A stretch of DNA of 18,405 nucleotides from an uncultured Collinsella sp. (GTDB lineage Bacteria > Actinomycetota > Coriobacteriia > Coriobacteriales > Coriobacteriaceae): the NCBI GenBank assembly GCA_900549085.1, contig URMO01000039.1:1-18405 (forward strand), written 5' to 3'. The notes beneath the pieces are model-generated. The model worked only from the letters and a program-made list of their open reading frames with translations, searched no databases and was not told where the DNA came from. Shown piece by piece: positions 8,014-15,227 of the stretch. Every line of letters starts with the position of its first letter. Position 1 is the first letter of the stretch. The translations under genes were made by a program, and so were the position numbers.

Positions 8014-8027
8014 TCAATCAAAAGCTC

Positions 8028-9428
8028 TTAGGCCTGCTCGGAAGCCTTGGGCTCGTCCTTGTACAGGACAAATGAGACGGCAAAGGAAACAAGCGCGGCG
8101 ACCGCAAACATGATCGCGTACTGCACGGGCTGGGCCAGGCACAGCAGGATACCGAAGATACCGGTAACGCCCGTACCGGAGGCAGCCAGCGAAGTGAGCG
8201 CGCAGACCAGGGCGCCGCAGCCACCGCCGATGCAACCGGCGATGAAGGGCTTAAAGAAACGCAGGTTCACACCAAAGATAGCAGGCTCGGTAATGCCCAT
8301 GAAGGCGGACAGGGCCGAAGGAAGCGCCAGACCCTTGATCTTGGCATCGCGGGTCTTAAAGGCAACGGCGAGCGCGGCGCCACCCTGGGCGATGTTGGCG
8401 GCACTGGCGATGGGCAGCCAATAGGTCACGCCGCACTGGGCGAGCTGGCCCAGGTCGATGGCGGTGTACATCTGGTGGATACCGGTAACGACCGTGGGGG
8501 CATAGAACAGGCCGACGATAAAGGAACCGATGCCGAAGGGCAGGGTCAGCAGGGCCTGGATCAGACCGAGGATGGCGTTCTCGGCCCACACGAAGATGGG
8601 GCCGACGGCAACGAGCGTCACGAGCACGGTCACGAACACCGAGACGAGCGGGGTCACAAAGAGGTCGAACATCTCGGGAACGATCTTGTGCAGGCGCTTC
8701 TCGAGGAAGGCCAGAATGGCGCAGGCGATAACGATGGGGATCACGTGGCCCTGATAGCCGACCCACTCAAAGCTGTACACGCCGGGGATGACGGTGACCA
8801 TGGTCTGAACGCCCTCGGAGGCAACCGTGTAGGCGCTCTGCAGCGAGGAGTTGATGAACGCACCGCCGACGACGGCACCCAGGTACGGGTTGGCGCCAAA
8901 GGCCTTGGCGGCGGAGTAGCCGATCAGGATCTGCAGAATGCCAAAGGACGTTCCCGAGACCAGGTCGGCGATCTTATAGATAAAGTTATTGGTGTCGAGC
9001 GCGATAAAGCCGTTGGAGGCCATAAAGTTGAGGGCGCTCATAATGCCCAGCAGCAGGCCCGAAGCCACGATGGCAGGGATGATGGGGACAAAGACGTCGC
9101 CGAGCACCTTAATGGCACGCATAAAGATGTTCTGCTGCTGCGCCGCGGCCTCCTTGACCTCGGCCTTGGTGGCAGCCTCGACGCCGCTGAGCGCAATGAA
9201 CTCGTCGTAGACCTTATTGACGGTGCCAGTGCCAAAGATAATCTGGAGCTGGCCCTGGGCCTCAAAGACGCCCTTAGCGCCGTCGATATTCTCGAGGGCC
9301 TCCTTGTCAACCTTGGCGTTATCGGCAATCACCAGGCGCAAACGCGTGGCGCAATGCGCGGCAGAGACGACGTTGTCGGCGCCACCGATGTTGTCGAGCA
9401 CCTCTTGGGCTGATTTGCGGTAGTCCAT
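8028..9428 (-). CDS. scrA: PTS system sucrose-type EIIBC component
   Basis: This membrane permease imports and phosphorylates a sugar, most likely sucrose given the adjacent scrB and the homology. The EIIB domain (about residues 1-80) carries the phosphorylated cysteine C26 in SAAHCATRLRLV. The EIIC domain (about 105-455) has many hydrophobic membrane segments and the family signature MGITEPAIFGVN. No EIIA domain is fused and none lies in the window, so a glucose-type EIIA encoded elsewhere is needed. I chose the ATG at 9428, where MDYRKSAQEVL matches family N-termini and AAAGGGA lies just upstream; an earlier in-frame ATG adds 11 unlikely residues. The 466-residue length is usual. Two LacI-type operators lie 57-96 bases upstream. 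Confidence 0.93.
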   Translation of the reverse strand: MDYRKSAQEVLDNIGGADNVVSAAHCATRLRLVIADNAKVDKEALENIDGAKGVFEAQGQLQIIFGTGTVNKVYDEFIALSGVEAATKAEVKEAAAQQQNIFMRAIKVLGDVFVPIIPAIVASGLLLGIMSALNFMASNGFIALDTNNFIYKIADLVSGTSFGILQILIGYSAAKAFGANPYLGAVVGGAFINSSLQSAYTVASEGVQTMVTVIPGVYSFEWVGYQGHVIPIVIACAILAFLEKRLHKIVPEMFDLFVTPLVSVFVTVLVTLVAVGPIFVWAENAILGLIQALLTLPFGIGSFIVGLFYAPTVVTGIHQMYTAIDLGQLAQCGVTYWLPIASAANIAQGGAALAVAFKTRDAKIKGLALPSALSAFMGITEPAIFGVNLRFFKPFIAGCIGGGCGALVCALTSLAASGTGVTGIFGILLCLAQPVQYAIMFAVAALVSFAVSFVLYKDEPKASEQA

Positions 9429-9484
9429 GACTTCCCTTTCCTCCAACGGGCGCATTTGCACCCGGCCATCTTTGACACTTACAC

Positions 9485-9498
9485 TGTAATCGTTTTCA
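9485..9498. promoter_or_regulatory. LacI-family operator upstream of scrA (proximal)
   Basis: On the minus strand the site reads TGAAAACGATTACA, which fits the LacI/GalR pattern of an inverted repeat around a central CG. It is identical to the site at 9511-9524, 26 bases away. Confidence 0.75.
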
Positions 9499-9510
9499 GT
9501 TTCATATGTC

Positions 9511-9524
9511 TGTAATCGTTTTCA
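9511..9524. promoter_or_regulatory. LacI-family operator upstream of scrA (distal)
   Basis: This is a second exact copy of TGAAAACGATTACA on the minus strand. The 26-base spacing puts both sites on nearly the same face of the helix after two and a half turns, and both overlap the likely scrA promoter zone. I could not pick a convincing -35/-10 pair. Confidence 0.75.
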
Positions 9525-9612
9525 TAGTACGGTGAACGGTAGGAAAAAGCCGGCGAATGGTAGTTTTACGGCAAAAACAGACGGGTCAGGGACAGGCAGG
9601 CGTGCCCAAAGC

Positions 9613-10593
9613 CTAGACATTCATAAGCTGATGGCCGAGCTTGAGCGTCTTGAGGCCGCTCTCCCCCTCCACGCCATCGAGCGTGTTGAGCAACATATTG
9701 GTCGCCTCGACGCCACTGGTCAGGTAGCCATAGTGCACGGTGGGAATGCCGCCCGTCAGCGCGCGCAAAAACGCGTTGTCGCCAAAACCGCTTACGCGGT
9801 GCATGCCCTCGCCCACGCCGCGAACCTCATCGATAGCACGCAACGCGCCCGCCGCCATGGTGTCGGTCGCGCAGGCGATAAACGAAACATCGGGAGCGAC
9901 GGAAAGCAGTTCACGCGCCGCGCCATAGCCCGAGTCAAGCGTAAAAGACCCCTGGCGAATCAGGCTCGGATCAAGCGCCACGCCCGCGGCGCGCAGGCCG
10001 GCCTCAAAACCGCGACGGCGGTCATAACCAGCAGCGCGGTCCGCTTCGGTAACTCCAATGTAGGCAATCTTGCCGTCCACGCGACCCGCAAGTGCTTGGC
10101 CCAGCTCAAAGGCAGCCTCGAAATCATCGTGATAGACGCACGCCGCGCCCTCAACATTCTGACCGATCAGCACGATGGGCACGCGGCACGATTCAATCGC
10201 CCGACGGTGCTCGTCGGTAATCATAGTTGCCACCAGCACAATGCCATCGACCGGGTGGTTTTGGAATAAATCGAGGTATTCGAGCTCGCGATCCGGGGCG
10301 TTATCGGTATTGGCAAGCAGCATCTGGTAGCCACGGTGACCGAGCACCTGGCCAATGCCGGCGGTAATGCGGCTCACGGATTCCGAGTTGATCTTAGGCA
10401 CGATGACGCCGATGAGCTTGGTGGAGCCGGTGCGTAGCGCGCGAGCCTGGCTGGACCGCACGTATCCGGTCAGCTCAATCGCCTGTTTAATGCGCTCGGC
10501 CTTAACCGCCGAGATATACCCACCGTTGAGGTAGCGCGAGACGGCGGCGCTCGAAACGCCGGCCAGCTCGGCCACATCTTTCATCTTTACCAC
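9613..10593 (-). CDS. scrR: LacI-family transcriptional repressor of the sucrose cassette
   Basis: The 326-residue protein has an N-terminal LacI helix-turn-helix (MKDVAELAGVSSAAVSRYLN, about residues 4-23) and hinge, then a periplasmic-binding-protein-like sugar sensor (LIGVIVPKINSESVSRI, VDGIVLVATM, ACATDTMAAGALRA). It most likely represses scrA-scrB until sucrose or a derivative binds. I chose GTG 10593 with AGGGG five bases upstream. The longer ATG start at 10635 would put a perfect LacI-type operator (10609-10622) inside the coding sequence. It lies directly upstream of scrA on the same strand, and the operators in that gap make control of scrA likely. The name scrR is by context. Confidence 0.9.
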   Translation of the reverse strand: MVKMKDVAELAGVSSAAVSRYLNGGYISAVKAERIKQAIELTGYVRSSQARALRTGSTKLIGVIVPKINSESVSRITAGIGQVLGHRGYQMLLANTDNAPDRELEYLDLFQNHPVDGIVLVATMITDEHRRAIESCRVPIVLIGQNVEGAACVYHDDFEAAFELGQALAGRVDGKIAYIGVTEADRAAGYDRRRGFEAGLRAAGVALDPSLIRQGSFTLDSGYGAARELLSVAPDVSFIACATDTMAAGALRAIDEVRGVGEGMHRVSGFGDNAFLRALTGGIPTVHYGYLTSGVEATNMLLNTLDGVEGESGLKTLKLGHQLMNV

Positions 10594-10608
10594 GAGTACC
10601 CCTGTCAT

Positions 10609-10622
10609 TGAAATCGCTTTCA
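10609..10622. promoter_or_regulatory. LacI-family operator at the scrR start, probable autoregulation
   Basis: TGAAATCGCTTTCA is a nearly perfect LacI/GalR palindrome 16 bases upstream of the chosen GTG. It differs from the scrA sites at three positions, so it may bind ScrR with another affinity or bind a global LacI-family regulator. Confidence 0.65.
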
Positions 10623-10681
10623 CCATGATACCCAACCCTCGCCCGAAAAATATTCGACTGGAAAGGTCTCAGCGGATCATT

Positions 10682-10885
10682 TCAACCGCCCAGGTCGAGC
10701 AAACGCCAGCGATCCACCGCCGCGTGCATGTTTATGTCAAACGTAATGCGCACGGTACCTTCGTCCATCACCCACGGCTCACGCTCATAGTTCACGATGG
10801 TCCACGGGCGCATCATGTTGCAGATGCACTCGATGTAGAACTCGCGACGGAGCGGATAGGGAAAAGCCCAATTCCGGTCAATCCC
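10682..10885 (-). pseudogene. Relic of a VTC-domain (polyphosphate polymerase type) gene
   Basis: The frame between two stops on the minus strand encodes 67 residues. They include FPYPLRREFYIEC, then MRPWTIVNYEREPWV and GTVRITFDINMHAA. The ordered motifs RP-x-Y-x-RE and VRITFD are those of the VTC domain, found in polyphosphate polymerases and related triphosphate-tunnel proteins. The domain is usually over 200 residues, and here both ends are missing, with a stop directly before the segment and one directly after. No start codon with a ribosome site is present. I infer a decayed gene at the border between the sucrose cassette and the defence region. The family call is from memory of the motif pattern. 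Confidence 0.55.
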
Positions 10886-10993
10886 TTACCGGCAACCACA
10901 GCGAATTAAGACTGAGCAACAACACGTCAGTAAAGTTACATACGAGCAGAAAATCGCACGCAATTTCGCCTTTTCTTTATTGAGATGTAAATT

Positions 10994-11023
10994 TTGACAG
11001 GCCGAATCTTACATCCATACAAA
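10994..11023 (+). promoter_or_regulatory. Orphan promoter-like sequence
   Basis: A perfect TTGACA (10994-10999) is followed after 18 bases by TACAAA (11018-11023). TTACAT/ATGTAA motifs occur at 10937, 10984 and 11009, two of them as an inverted pair flanking the -35 box. No gene follows on the plus strand: the first ATG opens only 19 codons. The rest of the 10636-11222 gap holds the VTC relic, the hairpin at 11035-11060 and a possible tiny frame at 11113-11184. Confidence 0.3.
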
Positions 11024-11030
11024 TGATGAA

Positions 11031-11060
11031 AAGAGGCGGCAATTCAAAAGAAAAGCCGCC
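11031..11060 (-). terminator. Possible terminator of the rloA-rloB operon
   Basis: On the minus strand GGCGGC (11055-11060) pairs with GCCGCC (11035-11040) around a 14-base T-rich loop and is followed by TCTTTTC. The stem is short, but it is the only terminator-like structure after rloB. Confidence 0.4.
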
Positions 11061-11222
11061 CCCGCAGGACGCAGGCCCGTAGGTTGACTGCGTCAATACC
11101 GCTAGATTCGGCCTAGTATCCTATCGGGTCCCAAAAGGTCAATCCAGTTAAAGACGGCAGGCAGCCCGAAACAACATCTTTCATGAATCTCCAGTCCCAT
11201 CAAGCCCGATCGAACTTGACCG

Positions 11223-11888
11223 TCAAACCAGATACGGCCCAATCACATCAAATATCTCGCCAACCTTAGTTGAAGGGTTTTGCGCAGATGGCTTAATGTT
11301 ACCCAGTTCCCTATGGTACGCGACGAAGCGCCCAGCACGCTGCAATGCTTCGCCTCGCCTATCATCCACTGCCCCAAACATCCCGTCAAGGTTCTTGCGG
11401 TACTCGATGCCCAAATTCTTCGACATCTCCTGCGCGAGGGCATGCTGGCAGTCGGACGCGGACATATGCGCGGTCGTGTAGCGAAAGTGCAAAAGCGGCC
11501 ACAGCTCGAAACAGGGGTTGGACCACAACGCGTGGAAGGTCCTCGAACCATCAGAGAGCTCGTTGCGCTTACGTTCCATCGCGTCGAAGTCGGACGCAGG
11601 GAAGTCATCCTTGTCATACACGAGCCACACGTGGTCGAACGTCTCGGGCGCATAGAGGCAGTGTTCGACGGCGAAGTCGAGCAGGTCGAGCGTATGTTTG
11701 CCAGTCCCCTTAACGACTACGGCAACCTTCCGCTCGTTTGCTGCGCCCAACGCGGCGCGCACGCCCTCGAAGTAGCGAGGCTCAGTCTCCTTGCCCTCGG
11801 TCACCACGAGATGGCGCGTCATCTGTACCATGCGAGAGCGTCCCTCGCGCTTGCCGCTGCGCCAGTCCCTCGACTTTTTCGCGGCCAT
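11223..11888 (-). CDS. rloB: RloB-family Toprim-like protein, partner of the upstream ATPase
   Basis: This 221-residue protein matches the RloB family, first named from genes linked to restriction-modification loci. Hallmarks in order are VTEGKETEPRYFEGVR (E31, the probable Toprim glutamate), HVWLVYDKDDFP (D92, D94, D95, the acidic Toprim pair), and SNPCFELWPLLHF at 123-135. It is probably a metal-dependent nuclease or effector. I chose ATG 11888: it begins one base after the rloA stop, has GAGGAG ten bases upstream, and matches the family start; an upstream in-frame ATG lies deep inside rloA. The tight spacing implies translational coupling with rloA. The ATPase plus Toprim-like layout resembles the PARIS system, but the exact activity is inference. 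Confidence 0.88.
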   Translation of the reverse strand: MAAKKSRDWRSGKREGRSRMVQMTRHLVVTEGKETEPRYFEGVRAALGAANERKVAVVVKGTGKHTLDLLDFAVEHCLYAPETFDHVWLVYDKDDFPASDFDAMERKRNELSDGSRTFHALWSNPCFELWPLLHFRYTTAHMSASDCQHALAQEMSKNLGIEYRKNLDGMFGAVDDRRGEALQRAGRFVAYHRELGNIKPSAQNPSTKVGEIFDVIGPYLV

Positions 11889-11889
11889 A

Positions 11890-13107
11890 CTAATCCCACT
11901 CCTCAATGCGCGTGAGATACGGGTCAGCACCATAGCGGCCAGACAGGTACTGCTTGTCGAATGCCGCGTTCTTGCTGACCAAGTTACCATTTGCCTCGTG
12001 GATGTCGGCGAGCGACCATAGCTGGCTCGCCTCCCCCTCGCCGCGTGCGGCAAACCATATCTCGTCGCGGCGAAAAACATCGTTTCGCATAGTGGACACG
12101 TCCTGAGACGAGAAGATAAGCTGCGCGCCGCTCTTGTTGACTTCGGGATCTTTGAACAGCAGAATCACGTAGCGCAGGAGCTTCGGATGCAACTTGGCGT
12201 CGAGCTCGTCGACAACGACGGTACCGCCGCGTTCGAGCGCCGCCAGCAGAAACGACGCCAACCCCATGAGCTTCTGAGTACCGGCCGACTCCTCGGACAG
12301 GCGCAGCTCATAGCCCTTGCCGTCCACCTCATGCTTTACGAAGACGCGCTGGCCGCGCCATTCCGGAGCTTTCTCAACCCTAAAGCCATCGATACGTACG
12401 TCAACGGCACGCAGAAAACGCGTGATCTCGAGTGAGTCATCCTCGTCGAGCAACTGTTCGAGCATCTGCTCCAGATAGGAGCTGTTGTAGTTCAGGAACA
12501 CCCCATCAAGAAACCAACTGGCGGCCTCTTTGATCACCGGCGCGTCAAAGTTGATGCAGAGAAACGACAGGTATGGCAGGCTCGGGTTGAATCTCGCAGC
12601 CGTCACGAGCTTACGCAACGTGGGACCAAGCTCAACCCCTGTCCCCTCGCGCTCGAACAGCATCGCCGTGCGTGACGCCCCCAATTTACGCCGCCACAAT
12701 CCTTCGGACACGATCTCGTCCGTATGCACGGACAGGGCATAGCGGTACTCATGCTCACCCGCGCGATAGTAGAGCTCGAACTCGGTGGGCTTAGCAGCCG
12801 ACACGTCATCGAACTCGAACGCAGAGCAACGGGGTATCGAAGATCGGTTACCTTCTGGCGCATCAGTGCTGGCAGACAACAATCTGATCGGCCTTGCCAC
12901 CGCCGAACGAATATAGTCAAGAGCCTCGAGCAGGTTAGACTTGCCGCCAGCGTTAGGCCCGTAAACCGCAGCTACCGGAAGGAAACTCTGCCCGTCAGGA
13001 CACTCTATGAGGGAGCGCTCGAACTCCCTCATCGATGTTGCCTGCATGGAAAGCACAGTTTCGTCGCGATAGGATCTATAGTTCCTGAAGGTAAACTGGC
13101 AAAGCAT
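11890..13107 (-). CDS. rloA: RloA-like AAA/ABC-type ATPase of a two-gene defence module
   Basis: The 405-residue protein is an SMC/ABC-like ATPase of the AAA_21 type. It shows Walker A GPNAGGKS at 50-57, signature-type SEESAGTQK at 271-279 and Walker B VVVDELD with D300-E301. After IFSS the usual H-loop histidine is Q335. Residues 341-368 (NDVFRRDEIWFAARGE to LWSLADI) are typical of the subgroup that is paired with RloB. I chose ATG 13107, which follows GAGG closely and matches the family start MLCQFTFRNYRSY. A start at 13185 would overlap the -35 box of the promoter. It probably senses infection and activates RloB; that role is inferred from paired ATPase-Toprim systems. Confidence 0.9.
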   Translation of the reverse strand: MLCQFTFRNYRSYRDETVLSMQATSMREFERSLIECPDGQSFLPVAAVYGPNAGGKSNLLEALDYIRSAVARPIRLLSASTDAPEGNRSSIPRCSAFEFDDVSAAKPTEFELYYRAGEHEYRYALSVHTDEIVSEGLWRRKLGASRTAMLFEREGTGVELGPTLRKLVTAARFNPSLPYLSFLCINFDAPVIKEAASWFLDGVFLNYNSSYLEQMLEQLLDEDDSLEITRFLRAVDVRIDGFRVEKAPEWRGQRVFVKHEVDGKGYELRLSEESAGTQKLMGLASFLLAALERGGTVVVDELDAKLHPKLLRYVILLFKDPEVNKSGAQLIFSSQDVSTMRNDVFRRDEIWFAARGEGEASQLWSLADIHEANGNLVSKNAAFDKQYLSGRYGADPYLTRIEEWD

Positions 13108-13161
13108 CGTCCTCAAAATTTCTTTCATTGTTTTGAAAAGATATTTCAGAGTTTTTATTTG

Positions 13162-13189
13162 ATTATAGACCTTAAATAGCATCAATCAA
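13162..13189 (-). promoter_or_regulatory. Promoter of the rloA-rloB operon
   Basis: On the minus strand TTGATT (13184-13189) and a perfect TATAAT (13162-13167) are 16 bases apart, in an AT-rich patch of about 90 bases unlike its GC-rich surroundings. It lies 55 bases before the chosen rloA start. Confidence 0.7.
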
Positions 13190-13230
13190 GTGTTTGCAGT
13201 ATGTGGAGCAAAGGGTACAAGGCCAAAACT

Positions 13231-13355
13231 CGGAAGTATGCGGCAAATCCCTAGCATGCCGAGCACTCCGGAATGCCGCAATGCTTCTGCCTGCGGATCC
13301 TTTATGCGGAAAAGCCGTTGTGCTCGGGGGTTCCAGAATTTGCCGCATACTTCCG
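13231..13355. repeat. Palindromic element, copy 1
   Basis: CGGAAGTATGCGGCAAAT (13231-13248) is repeated perfectly inverted at 13338-13355. An inner GAGCAC (13261-13266) pairs with GTGCTC (13320-13325). The right half (13300-13360) resembles 14029-14089, so this and the later element are two members of one family. It occupies the gap between the rloA promoter and the DUF2188 gene. Confidence 0.7.
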
Positions 13356-13363
13356 GCAGGCGT

Positions 13364-13403
13364 TTGCGGCTGCGGACACGCTAATCCATGCCCGCAGCCG
13401 CAA
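13364..13403. repeat. Perfect 12-bp stem-loop after the DUF2188 gene
   Basis: TTGCGGCTGCGG (13364-13375) pairs perfectly with 13392-13403 around a 16-base loop. It lies 13 bases after the stop codon of the small gene at 13417 and could protect or end its mRNA, although no T-run follows. Confidence 0.55.
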
Positions 13404-13416
13404 TGGCGTCAAGCCC

Positions 13417-13644
13417 CTATCCTCTCGGCGGGAAGGGATCGTGCCCATGGGAATCCTTTGCGCGGATTCTGCCATCGGGACGATGGGTGATTAGCTCAGA
13501 GTGCTGATTAGAACTAATTTGACGACCGCGCTTTATAGCTTCGCCCTGGGTCGTCGTAACAAAGGAAGCGCGACGCGCTCCCTCGCCCTTAACCTGCCAT
13601 TTGCCATCCGCCCGCTTCGTAACGTGCTGGTTTCTACCTTTCAT
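13417..13644 (-). CDS. DUF2188 family small protein
   Basis: The 75-residue protein matches the DUF2188 pattern along its length: an N-terminal QHV with a WQVKGEG strand, a TTTQGEAIKRGRQIS helix, then the hallmark SELITHRPDGRIRAKDSHGHDPFPP. The family has no established biochemical function. I chose ATG 13644 because GAGG lies five bases upstream; GTG 13650 would add two residues. It stands alone on the minus strand between two palindromic elements, with rloA-rloB downstream. Such proteins occur in variable regions of bacterial genomes, but a defence role here is only suggested by position. Confidence 0.85.
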   Translation of the reverse strand: MKGRNQHVTKRADGKWQVKGEGARRASFVTTTQGEAIKRGRQISSNQHSELITHRPDGRIRAKDSHGHDPFPPRG

Positions 13645-14028
13645 ACTCACCTCACCTTCACGACCGATTGCTTAACGCGCTCACAGCATGAGGCTTGCAG
13701 CAAGTTCACTCGTGCCGCTTTGCTTAAAGCATAACTACTGGCGCGGACATAAATCGGACCTGGAAGGTACGGTGTGGGATCTCGAAGAAGCGCAAAACAG
13801 CCGCAAGCTGAAGCTACCGTATCGCGCATGGTCAAATAAGTGCGGAACATAACGCCAGGACAAATACGCCTCATCCACTTCAGCTCCCCCCTCCCCGACT
13901 CAACCTGTTGATGCCCACTTAAAAATAGTCCGAATGGTCATCGAGAATTAAGCACGGTGAGCATTAAGAATTGAGTAGTTTAACCAGAAGAGCCGCGCCC
14001 CAGAAGCCCCCCCCCGGGGGGCGATGCG

Positions 14029-14218
14029 CTTTATGCTAAAAGGCCGACGCTCTCGGAGGTTCCAGAGGCCGCCGCACATTATCGACAGGTGAACTCGGAA
14101 GTGCGGTAAAAAATGGGACCTGTCGACTAGGCCCCGGGTTTGGACTCTTGCGGCCTGCGATTTTGTTGGCAAAAATCGGAGTGTGCGCGGCAAGTTTCGA
14201 TTTTCCCCGCACTTCCGA
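14029..14218. repeat. Palindromic element, copy 2, with nested stems
   Basis: Three stems nest or follow each other. TCGGAAGTGCGG (14095-14106) pairs with 14207-14218. CGACAGGT (14083-14090) pairs with 14118-14125. AAAATCG around 14173 pairs with CGATTTT around 14199. The left part (CTTTATGC, then AAAAG, CGG and GGTTCCAGA) matches copy 1 at 13300-13337. A run of nine C followed by six G lies just before it (14007-14021). The rest of the 13645-14528 gap shows only a small AACCGCC-tttc-GGCGGTT hairpin at 14295-14312 and no gene I can support. Confidence 0.6.
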
Positions 14219-14528
14219 AATTCGCGATAAAAGCCCACTGCCCAGAAGCGAATACGGACAAATGCCCTTCGGTAAACAGCCCTTTAAACGCGAAAACCGC
14301 CTTTCGGCGGTTACCACGGACCAAGCCGGACATACCGTCGCAAGGCCTAATCACAAGGCTTACTTTAAGGGAAAGCTCGGGGTCCATCAATCCTATGCCG
14401 CTAATCCTCCAAATCAACCTTTGGACTCATTCTTTGGGTAGCAGGCAGATTTTAGCCATTAATGGGAACCATGTTGATATCAAGACAATAAAAGGAGCGC
14501 TGCAGCAAATCGAATAGACAGGAGAGAC

Positions 14529-15227
14529 ATGCAAGCAATCAAAAAACTAAAGACCACCGATGATTTAGGTGAACACGGAGGCGGCATATGGAAGAAATGG
14601 CCCTGGAAGGACTCCGATCATTTTGAATTAATGTCCGATCTCATCCTTAAGGTTAACTACAGCATTCATGACTTCAATTCCACTATCAATGGGGGCTTCT
14701 CGCCCAATCCAAAAGACACTGTGTATCTTGTGGCGCTTGCTACTTGGATCAAGGATGCGTACTGGCAAATAAAAAGGAACTGCCTGCGAAAAGAGATCGA
14801 AAACGATTTTAAGTTCTCTAAACAAAGTGAGCTCGACGACGCGAGCAAGTATCTCCAAGTTGTTCGTTCGGTAGTTATAGCCCACCCCCTCAATTCAACT
14901 AGACATCAGGATTATGGTTTTGGACCAGAAGGACGAATTTGCATTGATATAAGAGGGAAGAGCATACTCGATTCATTTCCCAAAGCACTTATTTATCGCA
15001 TCACGCCAAAAGGTTTTTCAAGAGTCAACTGCGTGAACGACAATGATATTGCATTGATGACATATACCAATGTCTGTAGTGCAGAGGGTCAGAAAGGCAA
15101 ACTGCACTTTGAAAGATGCTGCCTCGACATGCGAGACATACGCAATTCCGCCGAGCTTTACATTGACGCTTTATACGAACTGGACCGCCACCTTGGTCGC
15201 ATCAGGAGGAAGGATTTTATTAAATAG
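14529..15227 (+). CDS. Orphan protein with a HEPN-like R-x5-H motif
   Basis: I do not recognise a named family for this 232-residue protein. It has a clear AGGAGA site four bases before the ATG. It is the only sizeable plus-strand gene in the accessory region and is visibly more AT-rich than the housekeeping genes. The middle contains VVRSVVIAHPLNSTRHQDYGF, where R113-x5-H119 fits the Rx4-6H motif of HEPN-type RNases, in a helical context (residues 80-120). A conserved-looking RICIDIR strand follows at 136-142. The C-terminal part (200-225) is again helical and charged. There is no signal peptide or membrane segment. A toxin- or abortive-infection-like RNase is possible from motif and neighbourhood, but this is inference. 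Confidence 0.8.
   Translation: MQAIKKLKTTDDLGEHGGGIWKKWPWKDSDHFELMSDLILKVNYSIHDFNSTINGGFSPNPKDTVYLVALATWIKDAYWQIKRNCLRKEIENDFKFSKQSELDDASKYLQVVRSVVIAHPLNSTRHQDYGFGPEGRICIDIRGKSILDSFPKALIYRITPKGFSRVNCVNDNDIALMTYTNVCSAEGQKGKLHFERCCLDMRDIRNSAELYIDALYELDRHLGRIRRKDFIK

Noticed and set aside
8475..9413. Plus-strand frame of 312 codons opposite scrA
   Set aside because: It is antisense to a clear PTS permease and has a low-complexity Asp/Gly/His-rich translation.
13688..13852. Plus-strand frame of 54 codons containing YWRGHKSDLEGTVWDLEEAQ
   Set aside because: The composition looks somewhat coding, but there is no ribosome site and no family is recognised; it could be a decayed gene end.
14007..14021. 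C9G6 run as a phase-variable tract
   Set aside because: It lies outside any gene or promoter I can support, so switching has no visible target; it may also be prone to sequencing error.
13221..14312. CRISPR array suggested by several repeated GC-rich motifs
   Set aside because: The repeats are inverted, only two and diverged, with no regular spacers and no cas genes.
14127..14417. Minus-strand frame of 96 codons over palindromic copy 2
   Set aside because: It is formed largely by the repeat arms and has no domain and no ribosome site.
14140..14517. Plus-strand frame of 125 codons ending just before the HEPN-like gene
   Set aside because: Its first part lies in the palindromic element and no ribosome site precedes its ATG. 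The last 40 codons are the most plausible part but cannot be supported.
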